Assembly (NCBI GenBank): GCA_017592665.1
Contig: JAGFNW010000008.1
Coordinates: 208,063 to 272,062, forward strand
Length of the DNA: 64,000 nucleotides
Source: Streptosporangiaceae bacterium NEAU-GS5
Lineage (GTDB): Bacteria > Actinomycetota > Actinomycetes > Streptosporangiales > Streptosporangiaceae
Direction of reading: 5' to 3'
The notes under the pieces are model-generated. The model did not search any database. It saw only the letters and a list, made by a program, of their open reading frames with translations, and was not told the origin of the DNA. The translations under genes and the position numbers were made by a program. Shown here in pieces: positions 26,771 through 36,325 of the stretch (the first letter of the stretch is position 1; each line of letters begins with the position of its first letter).

Positions 26771-26773
26771 TAA
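25950..26773 (+). CDS. IS5-family transposase, two frames joined by -1 frameshift
   Basis: Frame A (25950-26312, 120 aa) holds the helix-turn-helix part (LILAAIVYVATTGCTWRQLP) and the first catalytic Asp in CAIDSVSVRATKGG. Frame B (open from 26264 to 26773) continues TGPNPVDRGKKGAKIHLITE, then GDKGYD and the WVVERTVAWLAGCRRLHRRY block with the catalytic Glu. The frames overlap at A3G6 (26298-26306), so a -1 slip would give the full DDE enzyme; this is the usual IS427-group arrangement. The last sense codon inside the IS was followed by TGA in the sister copy but is CGA here, and translation stops at the target-duplication TAA. Confidence 0.85.
26298..26306 (+). other. Probable programmed -1 frameshift site
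   Basis: AAAGGGGGG run at the overlap of the two transposase frames, six bases before the frame-A stop TGA (26310-26312). Slippery A/G runs at this place are characteristic of two-ORF IS5 elements. Confidence 0.7.
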
Positions 26774-27257
26774 CCAGTGCCGTGGCCTGATGCTCGGCGT
26801 CCGCCTCGCGGAGACTGCTCACCGATCTGTCGACAGCCCATAGGTCGTCCAGGGCGACGTCAGCAGCGGCACGCTCGATCAGGACGATCAGCTGATCACC
26901 GATCTCCGCCTCACGTAATCCGTCCATCAACCAGCCCACAACGAACGGGCCACGGCTCACGGCGTGGAAGACCGCGCACTCGGCCAGGGCGTTCGCCCGA
27001 TCCCACGCGCCCGCCTCCCGCAGACTTTCTATTAGCCAGGCCACATCATTCGGGTTGAGAACAGCATGGATGAGAGCCCGCTCGGCTATCTCGGCCGCCT
27101 CATGCTCTGCGCCAGCCTTGCGCAAACTGAGTTGCTCCGGGTGTCGTGAGTGGTGATTCCAGCGGGTTCGCTGGGCCGACTCCACCTCGGCCGGGCTGCG
27201 CCAGGGGCCGCGGGTGTCCAGGGCGTTGCCCATCGAGGCGTCGATGCCGGCGGTCAT
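26774..27257 (-). pseudogene. 5' part of helical-repeat protein gene interrupted by IS5
   Basis: The minus strand encodes three helical repeats of about 38 residues (VAWLIESLREAGAWDRANAL, VVGWLMDGLREAEIGDQLIV, SVSSLREADAEHQATALV). The pattern LLDSLREAGAxxQAxAL is common in actinobacterial conflict-associated repeat proteins. It runs into the IS5 right end. Codon 1 at 27257 (GTG) is uncertain and the real N-terminus may be lost. The 3' end is at 25713-25914. Confidence 0.6.
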
Positions 27258-27568
27258 CAGGTGGCCGACGCCGCCGGGTGGGCGCGCTACCGCATATCTG
27301 CCACCGGATCTGGCTTCTGCTCAGGACCAGGCAACAGTCCCACGTCCGATCTGTCGGACCAACACGAAATGGGGTCGAATTAGGCGACACTTTTTCTGGC
27401 AGCGATGTGCCGTGCCGTGCCTCCGATATTCTCGCAACCGAAATGCCCACACAGAACGTTCACATCTTCCGTGGACGGCATTTTTTGGGCAGAAATCCGA
27501 CATCGGCGAATCGGGCGCTATATGGCGTCAAAGCCGTTAAACCAATAAGAATGAGTAGTGTGCACCAC
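27258..27568. other. Intergenic or decayed region
   Basis: No family motif on either strand. The last 100 bp are noticeably AT-richer than the surroundings and probably contain the promoter of the secreted protein at 27569. Confidence 0.35.
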
Positions 27569-28834
27569 ATGACGAAAACGCCATATATGAAGCGTTCACT
27601 GGTCGCGACCCTGGCCGCGGCGACAACCCTGGCCGGATATTGCGTGGTCGCGGCCACTCCAGCGTACGCCGCCACCACCATCAGCATCGTCTATTCGACT
27701 GACAACGGAGTGACCTGGAGCAGTACCCTGCCGGTTCCGCGCCCGTCGAGATGGTTGACGCGCGTCTGGTACAACAACACCGATTCCACCGCCTACCGGG
27801 ACGCGTCCGTTCTCGCGCACATCCGTTCGCGGCTCGTCCCCGGCACGACGAGGGTCTGCCTTTCCCCGAGAACCTCCGATCCCGTCAATCCCGACGACAC
27901 TGAACTCGCCTGCAACACCGACGTCGGCCAGACCGGACCCATCGACGAAAAAGCGGTATGGGGTGGAGGACTCCCGGAAGCAGGCCTGGGCACGATCGAC
28001 GGCCAGAACTGGAACCTTCGGATCAGCCCGACCGCCGGATTGTTCGCCGAACCCAGCGACCTTACCAACGGGGTCCTGGAGCGTGGGAAGAAGGCATTTC
28101 TCCACCTTCAAGGATGCACCTATGGGAACGGTAGTACGGACAATTTCATGTCCTTCGTGGCGAATGTGCCGAATACGCCGTTCCAGACGGGGACGGGAGT
28201 CTCCAACGGGCCGAAGCCGCTCATGTGCGGGCCGGGGGATGCCGGCTACCGCTACAAGCCGGGCAGCGGCGCCACCCAGGCGATCAGCCTCCTCGGGATG
28301 CGCTATTTCAACCTCCAGCAATGCGTTTACAACTCCGGCGCCGACCTGGCCACCGTCGCCGTACAGCAGCCGCAAACCAACTCCAGCAACGTGAAGGCCA
28401 GCCCGACGGCCGCGTGCCCCGGCGCCGGATGGGTGCCCAGCAACAGCCGTACGCAGGCGTTGGACCTGCTGACCCGGCGCTACATCAACCTGCAGCAGTG
28501 CGTCTACGCGAAGCCCGGGGACTTCTACACCAACCTGGTCCAGAACTCGGGCGACCTGCAGACCAGGTCACCGGCGACCGACACCGGCGACACTCCGCAG
28601 GCGGCGAACTCCGCCTGCGCTCCCGGATATCCCACGTCCTACCAATGGGTCTCGGTGAACTCCGCCACGCAGGCGATCGACACCGAAGACACCACACGAG
28701 GCGCCGGGTTCATCGAATTCGAAGCGCAGCCTGAGGCCGTTCCCAGCCTTACCGACAATCCGCGGCCGGTGAGCGCGTGGCTCCTGATCGGTGGGGTCGT
28801 CGCGGCAAAGGACAGCGGGGGCTTCAGGGTCTGA
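27569..28834 (+). CDS. Secreted protein of unknown function with paired repeats
   Basis: 421 aa. The first 34 residues are a Sec signal peptide (MKRSLVATLAAATTLAGYCV...ATPAYA-A). The mature part has a beta-rich region (about 40-190) and two repeats containing YFNLQQCVYNSGAD and YINLQQCVYAKPGD, each with one conserved Cys, which may pair. The C-terminus (PVSAWLLIGGVVAAKDSGGF) looks like the beginning of a membrane anchor that is cut short, as though a frameshift or the adjacent transposase debris removed the end. ATG 27569 is chosen; 27551 and 27587 are in-frame alternatives. Family not recognised. Confidence 0.6.
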   Translation: MTKTPYMKRSLVATLAAATTLAGYCVVAATPAYAATTISIVYSTDNGVTWSSTLPVPRPSRWLTRVWYNNTDSTAYRDASVLAHIRSRLVPGTTRVCLSPRTSDPVNPDDTELACNTDVGQTGPIDEKAVWGGGLPEAGLGTIDGQNWNLRISPTAGLFAEPSDLTNGVLERGKKAFLHLQGCTYGNGSTDNFMSFVANVPNTPFQTGTGVSNGPKPLMCGPGDAGYRYKPGSGATQAISLLGMRYFNLQQCVYNSGADLATVAVQQPQTNSSNVKASPTAACPGAGWVPSNSRTQALDLLTRRYINLQQCVYAKPGDFYTNLVQNSGDLQTRSPATDTGDTPQAANSACAPGYPTSYQWVSVNSATQAIDTEDTTRGAGFIEFEAQPEAVPSLTDNPRPVSAWLLIGGVVAAKDSGGFRV

Positions 28835-28959
28835 CGCCGCCACAAAGGGGAGCCCGCTCGTTCACCCCACGGTGAGGTGGCACTCGGGCGAGTTCGAGCC
28901 GCGCATCGGCGCGAACCCGCTCCTGCGCAGAACCCGGCCGGGTCGCCGCCCGTGGCCTA

Positions 28960-29192
28960 CCTGGAGACGAAGGCAGTGGGCCAGGGGCGGAATCGCGGGC
29001 CCCCGCGATAGCCAGCAAAGCCCGGTCCTCGTCGGCGAACTTCACCCGGTTCTCGCCGGGCTGCCTTTCGAGGACGGTGATTTGGTGGCGCAGGACGAGG
29101 ATTTCGACGTCTTTGTCTCGATCGCTCATGGACAGCAGTCGCAGCGCGGCAAAGGCGTCGGTGACGGTCAGGTAGGCCAAGCGTACAAGCAT
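28960..29192 (-). pseudogene. Transposase N-terminal fragment (rve family)
   Basis: Reads MLVRLAYLTVTDAFAALRLL then DKDVEILVLRHQITVLERQ, nearly the same as the start of the transposase at 58819. Coding similarity is lost after about 80 codons. Confidence 0.7.
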
Positions 29193-29305
29193 GGCGTCTC
29201 ATCATGGCGCATTCGTCTGATCGCCGTGGCCGGAGTTCGCACCTGCTGGGCGACGCCCCAGTAAGGCCATGACCTGGGCGGATGAGATTATCGGCAGGCG
29301 CAGCG

Positions 29306-31474
29306 TCAACCATCCGCATCGTCAGGGGTTGTCGATGGACGCATCCATGCCTCAGCCATGCCGTCGCGGACTGTCACCACGCCATGCTCAAAGAACTGGA
29401 TCGTCTCATTGGCGTCGGCTGCCAATGATTTCGCCGCCGAGATAGGGAAGCCCAGTCGTTGGTCGGCGTCGCTCTGGCGTTCGAGCAGATCCACGACCAG
29501 CTGGAATACTGCGAATGCGTTGCCCCCCCTCCAGAAGATACGTCCGCCCTCAAAATCCTGGTGGACGCGCTTCTTCTCCTCGGCGCTCAACGTGCCTCGG
29601 CGCTCACAGGAGGTAGGAAAACCGAGCCAGCTCCCGGTCCCGCCCATGCGTTCGTAAACACGTCCTACGCCCGATCTGACCATATGAGTGCCACACGCTT
29701 TGGAGGAATAGACGGTGGCCCCGCCTCGGCCTTCGGTTTCAGACCAGTTACTGAGGATGTCTTCAGGATAATCAAATGGGCCCTCGAACCGCTGGAACGT
29801 GCCGCTCGTCCCGTACGGGGAGGGCGCTGCCGCGAGTGCTGGGCTGACCGGGAACCCTAATACCCCGGCCGCACCCTTCGGCCACCCGTCGTGGAAAGTG
29901 GCGATCGGGCCGGGAACCATGAAGATGCCAGTTTGCTCGGTGTAGTAGACGTTTCCCGCTTCGAAGCGCTGAACCCGGCCGGTCATGCCGAGGCCGCTCC
30001 GCGAGGGGCCGGCTTCAGATTCATCCGTTACCGGAAATCCCCACTCTCCCCACGTGCCGCCAAGCTTCTCGTGGGTCTCGCCGACAACGCCTCCCGTAGC
30101 ATGCGCTCCATACTTCGCCGACCAGTAAACAGTCGCCCCGCAGCGCAGCCCCAAGCGCTCGCAGATGTCCTGGGAGTAGTCACGAGGGCCCTCGAAGCGC
30201 TGATAGCTGCCCTCGGTCTCGAATGACGATCGCCCGGCAGGCTCGTCAGCGGTCAAGGGAAATCCGAGCGCACCCCTGCTGCCGTCCAGTGCCGCACAAT
30301 ACTCAGCGATGGCACCCGTTGTCGCCTGTGCGCCAGCCCGGGCGCTCCAATGGACCTGGCCTTTGCTGATCCCCTGGTAGAAGCCCTGTGTTTCTTGTGG
30401 CGAGGTGCTCGCGCGGCGGAACGGCTCGGTCGGTGCCCCGAGATCACGTCGCGAAATGAGCGCGGACTGAATCGCGTCGGCCGCTGCCGGCAGCTCCTTC
30501 AACCAGCCCAGCTCTGGTGGCATGAATCGCACGAGCTCGAGCGCCCGATCATGGCGAACGTCGATTAGAAGCGCAACCGCCAACTTCTCGTCCAGCGATA
30601 CAAGTGCCCGTAACACCTCGGCCATGTCCGCCGCGGATGCATTTCGATCGGCAAGCAGGTCTGCGGCTTCCTCGTCCGGCAAATGAGCCAGCCGACGAGC
30701 GGCAGTATGTGGATTGAGCTGCGTGAGAGTCAGCGCGTCAAGCCGGACGTGGGCACCCTCAACAGGTTTCAAGGAGGGGACCGCCCCCAGGTGCTCGCGC
30801 AGAGCCGTTCGGAAGCCCTCGTCGTCCAGCAGAGCGGCAACCGGGACGGCTGTCAGCCGGCGGTTTCGATAGACCGCCTCATTCCACGCGACCACCCCGA
30901 TCAGAACGCTGACGCCGGACTCGGCGAACAGCGCACTGCCGGACATGCCGGCCCACTGATCCTTACGCTCATGTGGATTACCCACGCCGGGCCAGGCGGT
31001 CACATTGATCGCGTAGCGATTGCTGGCCGCGTAGGTGCCCGGATCGACGGCGCCCCCGACCGACTCGGTGTCAGAGATACGCGTACGCTCGTCGTAGGCG
31101 GCCCGCGGCAGTCCGGTCGATCGCACTCGAACCGGCTGGGTGCCGACCAGCTTGCCCCAGGGGACCAGATTCGGCGCGAAGCCTTCAGGTGGATCGGCCT
31201 CCAGAAGGAGCAGCGCGGCGTCCAAGTCGTCATACCCCGCCCACGCCAACCGCGCCTCGATCGGGTCGCCCAGCCGTACAGAGCCCCGGGGGCCGAGTAG
31301 ACACATGACCGACAGGCTGGAATGGGCCTGACCGGTGGCTGAGGCGACACCGTGACGGACGGTCAGCACCACGCGCGGGGCGACCAGATAGCCTGAGCTG
31401 AAGCTACCGTCCTCATGCTGGTCGGACGGGCCTGCGGTGATGGCCACCAGACCCGGGTGTGCGTGGACGTCCAC
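29306..31474 (-). CDS. Trypsin-like serine peptidase with LGFP repeats
   Basis: A 722-aa protein. Residues 1-225 are a chymotrypsin-fold protease with His41 (TVRHGV), Asp85 (YDDLDAALL) and Ser178 (WAGMSGSA). Residues 240-345 are a helical region (LPDEEAADLLADRNASAADM). From about 365 to 705 there are at least four LGFP-type repeats (GALGFPLTADE, WGEWGFPVTDE, VLGFPVSPA, WLGFPTS, LGFPISAA, each with QRFEGG/VYWS blocks). LGFP repeats are usually cell-wall-binding in secreted actinobacterial proteins, yet no signal peptide is visible from GTG 31474. It is encoded 3 bp after a Trypco2 protein, the known partner of such proteases in conflict systems, which argues for an intracellular immune role. 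Confidence 0.85.
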   Translation of the reverse strand: MDVHAHPGLVAITAGPSDQHEDGSFSSGYLVAPRVVLTVRHGVASATGQAHSSLSVMCLLGPRGSVRLGDPIEARLAWAGYDDLDAALLLLEADPPEGFAPNLVPWGKLVGTQPVRVRSTGLPRAAYDERTRISDTESVGGAVDPGTYAASNRYAINVTAWPGVGNPHERKDQWAGMSGSALFAESGVSVLIGVVAWNEAVYRNRRLTAVPVAALLDDEGFRTALREHLGAVPSLKPVEGAHVRLDALTLTQLNPHTAARRLAHLPDEEAADLLADRNASAADMAEVLRALVSLDEKLAVALLIDVRHDRALELVRFMPPELGWLKELPAAADAIQSALISRRDLGAPTEPFRRASTSPQETQGFYQGISKGQVHWSARAGAQATTGAIAEYCAALDGSRGALGFPLTADEPAGRSSFETEGSYQRFEGPRDYSQDICERLGLRCGATVYWSAKYGAHATGGVVGETHEKLGGTWGEWGFPVTDESEAGPSRSGLGMTGRVQRFEAGNVYYTEQTGIFMVPGPIATFHDGWPKGAAGVLGFPVSPALAAAPSPYGTSGTFQRFEGPFDYPEDILSNWSETEGRGGATVYSSKACGTHMVRSGVGRVYERMGGTGSWLGFPTSCERRGTLSAEEKKRVHQDFEGGRIFWRGGNAFAVFQLVVDLLERQSDADQRLGFPISAAKSLAADANETIQFFEHGVVTVRDGMAEAWMRPSTTPDDADG

Positions 31475-31477
31475 TCG

Positions 31478-31774
31478 TCACCGCCGATCCAAAATCTCGC
31501 CCGGCCTGCCGGTGGTGCGGTCGGTGACGTTGAGTTTCAGCCTCAGCCGATGGGTTTGGCCGCGCGAGAGCGCGCCGTCCGCGCCGACCTTGACCACGCC
31601 TAATTGGACACCGAAGCTCCCACCGCCGTCCTTGCGCACCTCGACGGCGAACTCCATCTCCACCTCCGCGATCTGGAAGCGAAGACTCTCATTCTCCCCG
31701 CTCTTCTGCGCCGCCAGCAACTGCCCGCGTAATTGTTCAATCGCCTCAGTGATCTCGCCCGATCCGTCGGTCAC
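31478..31774 (-). CDS. Trypco2 (trypsin-co-occurring domain 2) protein
   Basis: A 98-aa protein from GTG 31774, preceded by GGGAGGG. It reads ITEAIEQLRGQLLAAQ, then LRFQIAEVEMEFAVEVRKDG, FGVQLGVVKVGADG and HRLRLKLNVTD. That is the helix plus four-strand layout of Trypco2 proteins, which are found beside trypsin-like peptidases. The peptidase gene follows after 3 bp. Likely a regulator or activation partner of the protease (family knowledge and context). The frame continues open upstream, but that part is unrelated debris. Confidence 0.82.
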   Translation of the reverse strand: MTDGSGEITEAIEQLRGQLLAAQKSGENESLRFQIAEVEMEFAVEVRKDGGGSFGVQLGVVKVGADGALSRGQTHRLRLKLNVTDRTTGRPGEILDRR

Positions 31775-32054
31775 TATCCCTCCCGCGATCCTAAATCCGG
31801 CTAGTGATAGTACGCCCGATTGTCTAACCCACACAGCCAGGTTCGAGCGGGCGACCTTTCTCAGCGGCGCCTGGTACAAAGGGACGACCTTTACCGGCGA
31901 CCTCGGGTTCAACGGAGCGACCGGCCAAGGGCCCGCCGCACGCTGCGCCTGGCCGACGCCTCGCATCCTGCGCCCCCTGAGGATGCGGCGAACGCCTTGG
32001 AGCGTCTGGGATCGAGGCCGCTGAAGTAGGCGGCCTACTGGACCTGGGGGTCCG

Positions 32055-32345
32055 TTGCCTCCGTTGACAACGTCGTTGCCCGGCCCGGCGTAGACGGTGC
32101 TGGCGCTGGCGCTGGCGTCGATGGTGTCGATGGTGTCGTTTCCGCCAAGAGAGCAGATGACGTTGTGAACAGTGCGGTTCAATGCGTCATTGCCAGGTGT
32201 CCCGATGATGGTGCAAGCGTGAGCGTTGTTAATCGTTGATATCTCCGTAGCGATGTTGTTCGACGTGCCGGGGTCGTCTTCAGCCGCATCTACGGTGGCC
32301 TCGCCCGTGATTGAGCCGATGGCATTGGGTTCCACAACGACGGTT
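32055..32345 (-). pseudogene. RTX/hemolysin-type calcium-binding protein fragment
   Basis: The minus strand reads ACTIIGTPGNDALN, VICSLGGNDTIDTI and VYAGPGNDVVNGG. These are nonapeptide GGxGxDxxx-type calcium-binding repeats of an exported protein. The beginning is cut by the transposase remnant at 32353 and the end is lost before the Trypco2 gene. Confidence 0.7.
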
Positions 32346-32352
32346 ATCGTGG

Positions 32353-33417
32353 CTGTCGGGCTCGAATATTCGATTTGGCTATGCGACCTGGGCGTATTCG
32401 TTGATCACCCCGCCGAGAACCTCGCGCCGAGTAACCTGGGTGTACTCGAGGTCGAGGACTTCAGGGCGCGGGTCTGGCGGACGTTGGCCGAGTGATCGAT
32501 GCGGACGATGGCTGTTGTAGTGCTGGATGTACTCGGACAGGACCTTCCGCAGCTGCCGTTCGCTGAAGATCAGCATCCGGTCGGTGCACTCTCGGCGGAC
32601 GGTGCCCACCCAACGTTCGGCGAAGCAATCGGCGACCAGCGTCCGTCGATGGAGGTCAGTACCGCGTCGAAGTCGGCGACGAACTTGCCATCCCGGTCGC
32701 GGATAAGGAACTTGATCCGATCGATCCAATCGGTGGCGTCCATGAGCAGCGTGCAGGCTCGTTGGGTGACCCGCGCTCCGGTCGGGTGCGCGGTGACCCC
32801 GACGAGATGCACGCGGCGGCTGGCCGGTTCGATCACGAATAGGACGTAGATGCGCTCGAGGAACACCGTGTCGACGGTGAAGAAGTCACAGGCCAGCATC
32901 GACTTTGCCTGGGCGGTGAGGAACTGCTTCCACGTTGGGCCGGTGCGGCGTGGGGCGGGTTCGACGCCGGCCCGTCTCAAGATGAGCCATGCGGTGCTGG
33001 CGGCCAGGGTGTAGCCCAGGCCGATCAGCTCGCCGTGGATGCGTCTGTGCCCCCATGTTGGGTTCTCGGCCACCAAGCGTAAACCAATGCGCGAACCTCC
33101 GGCGTGGTCGAGGGGCGACCGGGACGGCGGCGTGGATGGGTCCACTTTCGTCGGACCATGTCGCGGTGCCAGCGCAGTAGCGTGGCGGGTGTGACGGCGA
33201 ACGCCGTCCATCCGATCCTGGGCAGCAGCCGGGACAATAGCGCCAGGATCGCCCGGTCGGCGGGAGCAGGCCGCAGCGGACCAGCCTGACGACGTAACGC
33301 TGCAAGCTGGTGGCGCAAGACGATGATCTCGATATCTTTGCTGGTGTCGGTGCGCAGGCGGAGTAGCAGGAATTGGCTCATCCGGAGGATGGTCACGTAG
33401 AGCAGCGAGACGAACAC
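32353..33417 (-). pseudogene. Broken rve transposase (IS3/IS481-like)
   Basis: Starts at 33417 (FLLLRLRTDTSKDIEIIVLR), shifts frame near 33080 to WGHRRIHGELIGLGYTLAAS, CDFFTVDTVFLERIYVLFVI and [10 protein letters not shown], then shifts near 32640 to CFAERWVGTVRRECTDRML and ends INEYAQVA at 32379. Two frameshifts and a short deletion after the second catalytic region. Its end shares 44 identical bases with the fragment at 53118. Confidence 0.85.
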
Positions 33418-33539
33418 GAGCCGTGATGGTGTCAGAGGAGCCAGCCTGATCGCGCGTCAATGCCGCAGGTCACAGCGCCGAATCGGGTTTTCGAGCCCGA
33501 CAGGGTCCTGGGCCGGCTAGGAGCCGGCCCTCACCGGCG

Positions 33540-34215
33540 GGCCACAATCCTCGCCACGCTGGCTGGTCGTCGTCGCCGGGAGCGCGCTCACTGTGCTGCC
33601 GCTGCCGTTCGCGTGGCTGCTGGTCGACAGGGCGGCCCAGGGCGTCGGGCTCGGGCTGACGGCGCTGATGATGGGCGTGGCCCGGGACCACCTCCCCGAG
33701 GAGCGCAGCGCGGCCGTGATCGCCCTGATCTCGATGTCTTGATCATCGGGGCCGGCGTCGGCTACCCGCTGGCCACACTGCTCGCCGAGCTCGGCGGGGT
33801 ACGGGCCGCCTACGGCCTCGGCCCGGTCGTCACCGCCGCCGCCCTCCTGACCGCGTCGCGCTCCATGCCCGAAGCCACCGAAGGCCGCTCCGCCCACGTG
33901 GACGTGGCAGGCGCGGTCGTCCAGGCCGCTGCGCTGCTCCTGGTGCTGTTCCTCGCCAGCGAACGGGATCTGTGGAGCCGGCACCTCGCCGTGGCGGCGG
34001 GCCTCGCCGTCGTCGCGGTGGTGCTGCTGCTCTGCGTCTGGGCCGTCATCGAGCTGCGCAGCACGACGCCCCTGGTCGATGTGCTGGCGGTGCGGCACCC
34101 GGCGGTCGCCGGGGCGAAACTCGCCATGTTCGTCGGCGGGATCGGCATGTACGTCCTGCTCACGCTCATCACCCGGTACGCGCAGACGCCGCACGGCGCC
34201 GATGCCCGGCGTCAT
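33540..34215 (+). pseudogene. MFS transporter (DHA2-like) fragment
   Basis: One frame gives WLVVVAGSALTVLPLPFAWL and ARDHLPEERSAAVIALISMS up to about 33738. A second frame gives GVGYPLATLLAELGGVRAAY and several hydrophobic helices (AAALLLVLFLASERDLWS, GIGMYVLLTLITRYAQT). It lacks both ends of a 14-helix exporter and contains a frameshift. Confidence 0.7.
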
Positions 34216-34525
34216 CCTGGCCGTCACCCCGAGAGCGAGACGTCGAGCGCCATGAGCTTCAACTACTCGTCCGCTGCGTCGGCTACTCCCGTGGCATTCG
34301 TCACATATGTCCCACTCCGGATGATGTGCCATCATGGGTATCGTCACTTCGACGATAAGGGGTGTGCCATGACCGCGCAGCGCCATCGGCGGCCTACACC
34401 ACCGCGGCGCTGGTCGGCATCGGCGTCATGGCGATCAGGACGCTACAAGCCTCGCCCTCGCCCGCCGACGCTCGTCCGAGACCAACCCGTACGTCAGATG
34501 CACTCATGCCAACACTGGAGGTTCC
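34216..34525. other. No recognisable gene
   Basis: No motif and no ribosome-binding-site-supported frame except the signal just before the DUF1330 gene (GGAGG, about 34516). Confidence 0.4.
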
Positions 34526-34819
34526 ATGCCCAAGGGCTACTGGGTCAGCGTCTACCGCACCATTGCAGACCCTGAGAAGCTGGCTGCTTACAACAAGCTG
34601 GCCGGTCCGGCCGTCAAGGCCGGGGGCGGTCGGACCCTCGTCCGTGGCAGTCGGGTCGTGGCGCGTGACGCCGGAATCGCGGAGCGCACCGTCCTGGTCG
34701 AGTTCGACAGCTTCGAGCAGGCCGTTGCGGCGTACGAGAGTGCGGCCTACCAGGAGGCGCTGGTCGCCCTCTCCGACGGCGTCGAGCGCGACTTCCGCAT
34801 CGTCGAAGGCATCGACTAA
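34526..34819 (+). CDS. DUF1330 family protein
   Basis: A 97-aa ferredoxin-like fold protein: MPKGYWVSVYRTIADPEKLA, then GGRTLVRGSRVVARDAG, ERTVLVEFDSFEQAVAAYES and FRIVEGID. These features and the length match DUF1330 (dimeric alpha-beta barrel). The ATG follows GGAGG at good spacing. Single-gene unit. The biochemical role of DUF1330 proteins is not established. Confidence 0.88.
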   Translation: MPKGYWVSVYRTIADPEKLAAYNKLAGPAVKAGGGRTLVRGSRVVARDAGIAERTVLVEFDSFEQAVAAYESAAYQEALVALSDGVERDFRIVEGID

Positions 34820-34854
34820 CCGAGGTCCAGGTGAATCTTCACTGAAGATCCACC

Positions 34855-34968
34855 ATTCAGAGGGCGATCGTGAACTGGCCTTCGGCGAGTTTCCGCAGCC
34901 AGGCCCGGTCGGCCAGCCGGTTCAGCTTCGCCCGCAGCGGCTCCAGCTTTGCCCGCATATAGGCCGTC
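34855..34968 (-). pseudogene. Short C-terminal coding remnant
   Basis: The minus strand reads RLTAYMRAKLEPLRAKLNRL, ADRAWLRKLAEGQFTIAL and a stop. Codon use looks real, but there is no start and the upstream part is unrelated. Family not recognised. Confidence 0.3.
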
Positions 34969-35039
34969 AGCCTGATCGCGCGGGTGGAAGGTGCGGGCTG
35001 TGGGTGCCAGAAGTGGTGTCACAGGTCTTCACGATCGAG

Positions 35040-35470
35040 CGGCCCAGCAACTGGTGCCAGAACGCGCTCTCGGCTTCCAGTTCGCCGGCGTCGATGAGCT
35101 GTGCGCCGCCCCTGCGGACCTGCTCGACCGGCACGCCCCGGATGAGGCCCTGCGACGCTTCGTGCTGCTGCTCGTGGAGCACGAAGCCGTGGGCAAAGGC
35201 ATGGCGGTCGCACTGGAAAGCATCATGGCGACGGATTCACCGGTCTTCGACGTCGCCCGTACACAGACGGCACACGCTCTCGATCAGCTACTCAAGGCGG
35301 GCGCGGCAGCAGGCACCATTCGTGGCGACGTCAGCGACCGCACCATGCTGCGCGCGCTGGGAGGCGCCTGCGGAGTGCACGCCGCGTACGGCTGGAAGCA
35401 CGAAGCCGTGCGCATCACGGCGATCCTCTTCGACGGCCCGCGGTTCGGCGTGCCCAACGCAGGCTTAAAA
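35040..35470 (+). pseudogene. TetR regulator, ligand-binding C-terminal part only
   Basis: Reads ELCAAPADLLDRHAPDEALR, FVLLLVEHEAVGKGMAVALE, SIMATDSPVFDVART and MLRALGGACG. This is the C-terminal helical domain of a TetR-type repressor. The N-terminal helix-turn-helix is absent and the sequence before about 35040 is unrelated, so it cannot bind DNA. Confidence 0.7.
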
Positions 35471-35476
35471 CGTAGC

Positions 35477-36073
35477 TCAGGATGGCTGGCGTGCGGCGTG
35501 AGTCCGGATGAGTCCCTCGACGCCCCGGAGGAAGGTCTCGCAGATCAGTATGCGGTCGAAAAGGCAGCCGGCCACCATGGCGCCATCGCGGAGCATGACG
35601 AAATGCTGCGCGGCGGGCTCGGCCTCGGTTTTCTGGACGCTCGCCATCAAGGTGTTGATCGTGTCGAGGAACCACTGCCGATGCGCGAGGACGGCCCGGT
35701 GCACGGGGTGGTCGGGATCGGGATACTCAGCCGCGGCGTTCAGGAAGGCGCAACCGCGAAAGCCGGCGGACTGAATGCCCTGGGCAATCGACTCTGCAAC
35801 GGCCCGGAGGGCGTCGGGCGCCGGTAGGCCGGCGGTGATGGCCGTGTCCACTTGGCCGCGGATGGTTTGATCGGCCGCCTGCAGATAAGCGAGGACGAGA
35901 TCCTCCTTGCCGGGGAAGTGCCGATAGAAAGTGGCCCGGGTCACTTTCGCCTCGGTGATGATCCGATCGACACCGACCGAGTGGATTCCCTCTCCGTAGA
36001 AAATCCTGGTCGCCGTGCTAAGGAGCCGTTGTCGCGCCTCGGACGGCCGGATGTCGGTCTCGCTACGTGCCAT
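35477..36073 (-). CDS. TetR/AcrR family transcriptional regulator
   Basis: 198 aa. The N-terminal helix-turn-helix (RLLSTATRIFYGEGIHSVGV, DRIITEAKVTRATFYRHFPG) is complete. The C-terminal ligand domain has RGCAFLNAAAEYPDPDHPVH, typical of the TetR subgroup that controls small exporters or detoxification genes. The ATG at 36073 is the first in-frame start giving a normal TetR length. It is transcribed divergently from the membrane protein at 36326, and three related operator-like sites lie between, so auto- and cross-repression are likely. Confidence 0.9.
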   Translation of the reverse strand: MARSETDIRPSEARQRLLSTATRIFYGEGIHSVGVDRIITEAKVTRATFYRHFPGKEDLVLAYLQAADQTIRGQVDTAITAGLPAPDALRAVAESIAQGIQSAGFRGCAFLNAAAEYPDPDHPVHRAVLAHRQWFLDTINTLMASVQKTEAEPAAQHFVMLRDGAMVAGCLFDRILICETFLRGVEGLIRTHAARQPS

Positions 36074-36088
36074 GAGCCCATAGTAGTG

Positions 36089-36260
36089 ATAGAACGTTCG
36101 GTCTTGCACCTCGGTCCATCGGGCTCCGGCCAGTCCTTGCGTGTGGCTCGAGGGCCGCGCCCAGCGCGAACCAGTCGCAGGTAGCGGGGTAGAACGTTCT
36201 GTCTTGACAGGTCGGCGCAAAGTCGTCACTCTTGGCAAGACAGAACGTTCGTTCTTCAAG
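36089..36260. promoter_or_regulatory. Three TetR operator-like sites
   Basis: Three copies of CAAGAC[A/C]GAACGTTC occur: 36089-36107 (inverted), 36191-36210 (inverted) and 36236-36255. The last is the most symmetric (AAGACAGAACGTTCGTTCTT). All share AGAACGTTC and lie between the divergent TetR and DUF308-like genes. Confidence 0.7.
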
Positions 36261-36325
36261 GTGGTGTTTCCGACCGCGACGCCCGCTGGTCGCGGTGCCC
36301 CTCAGTAACCACCGAAAGGATCACC

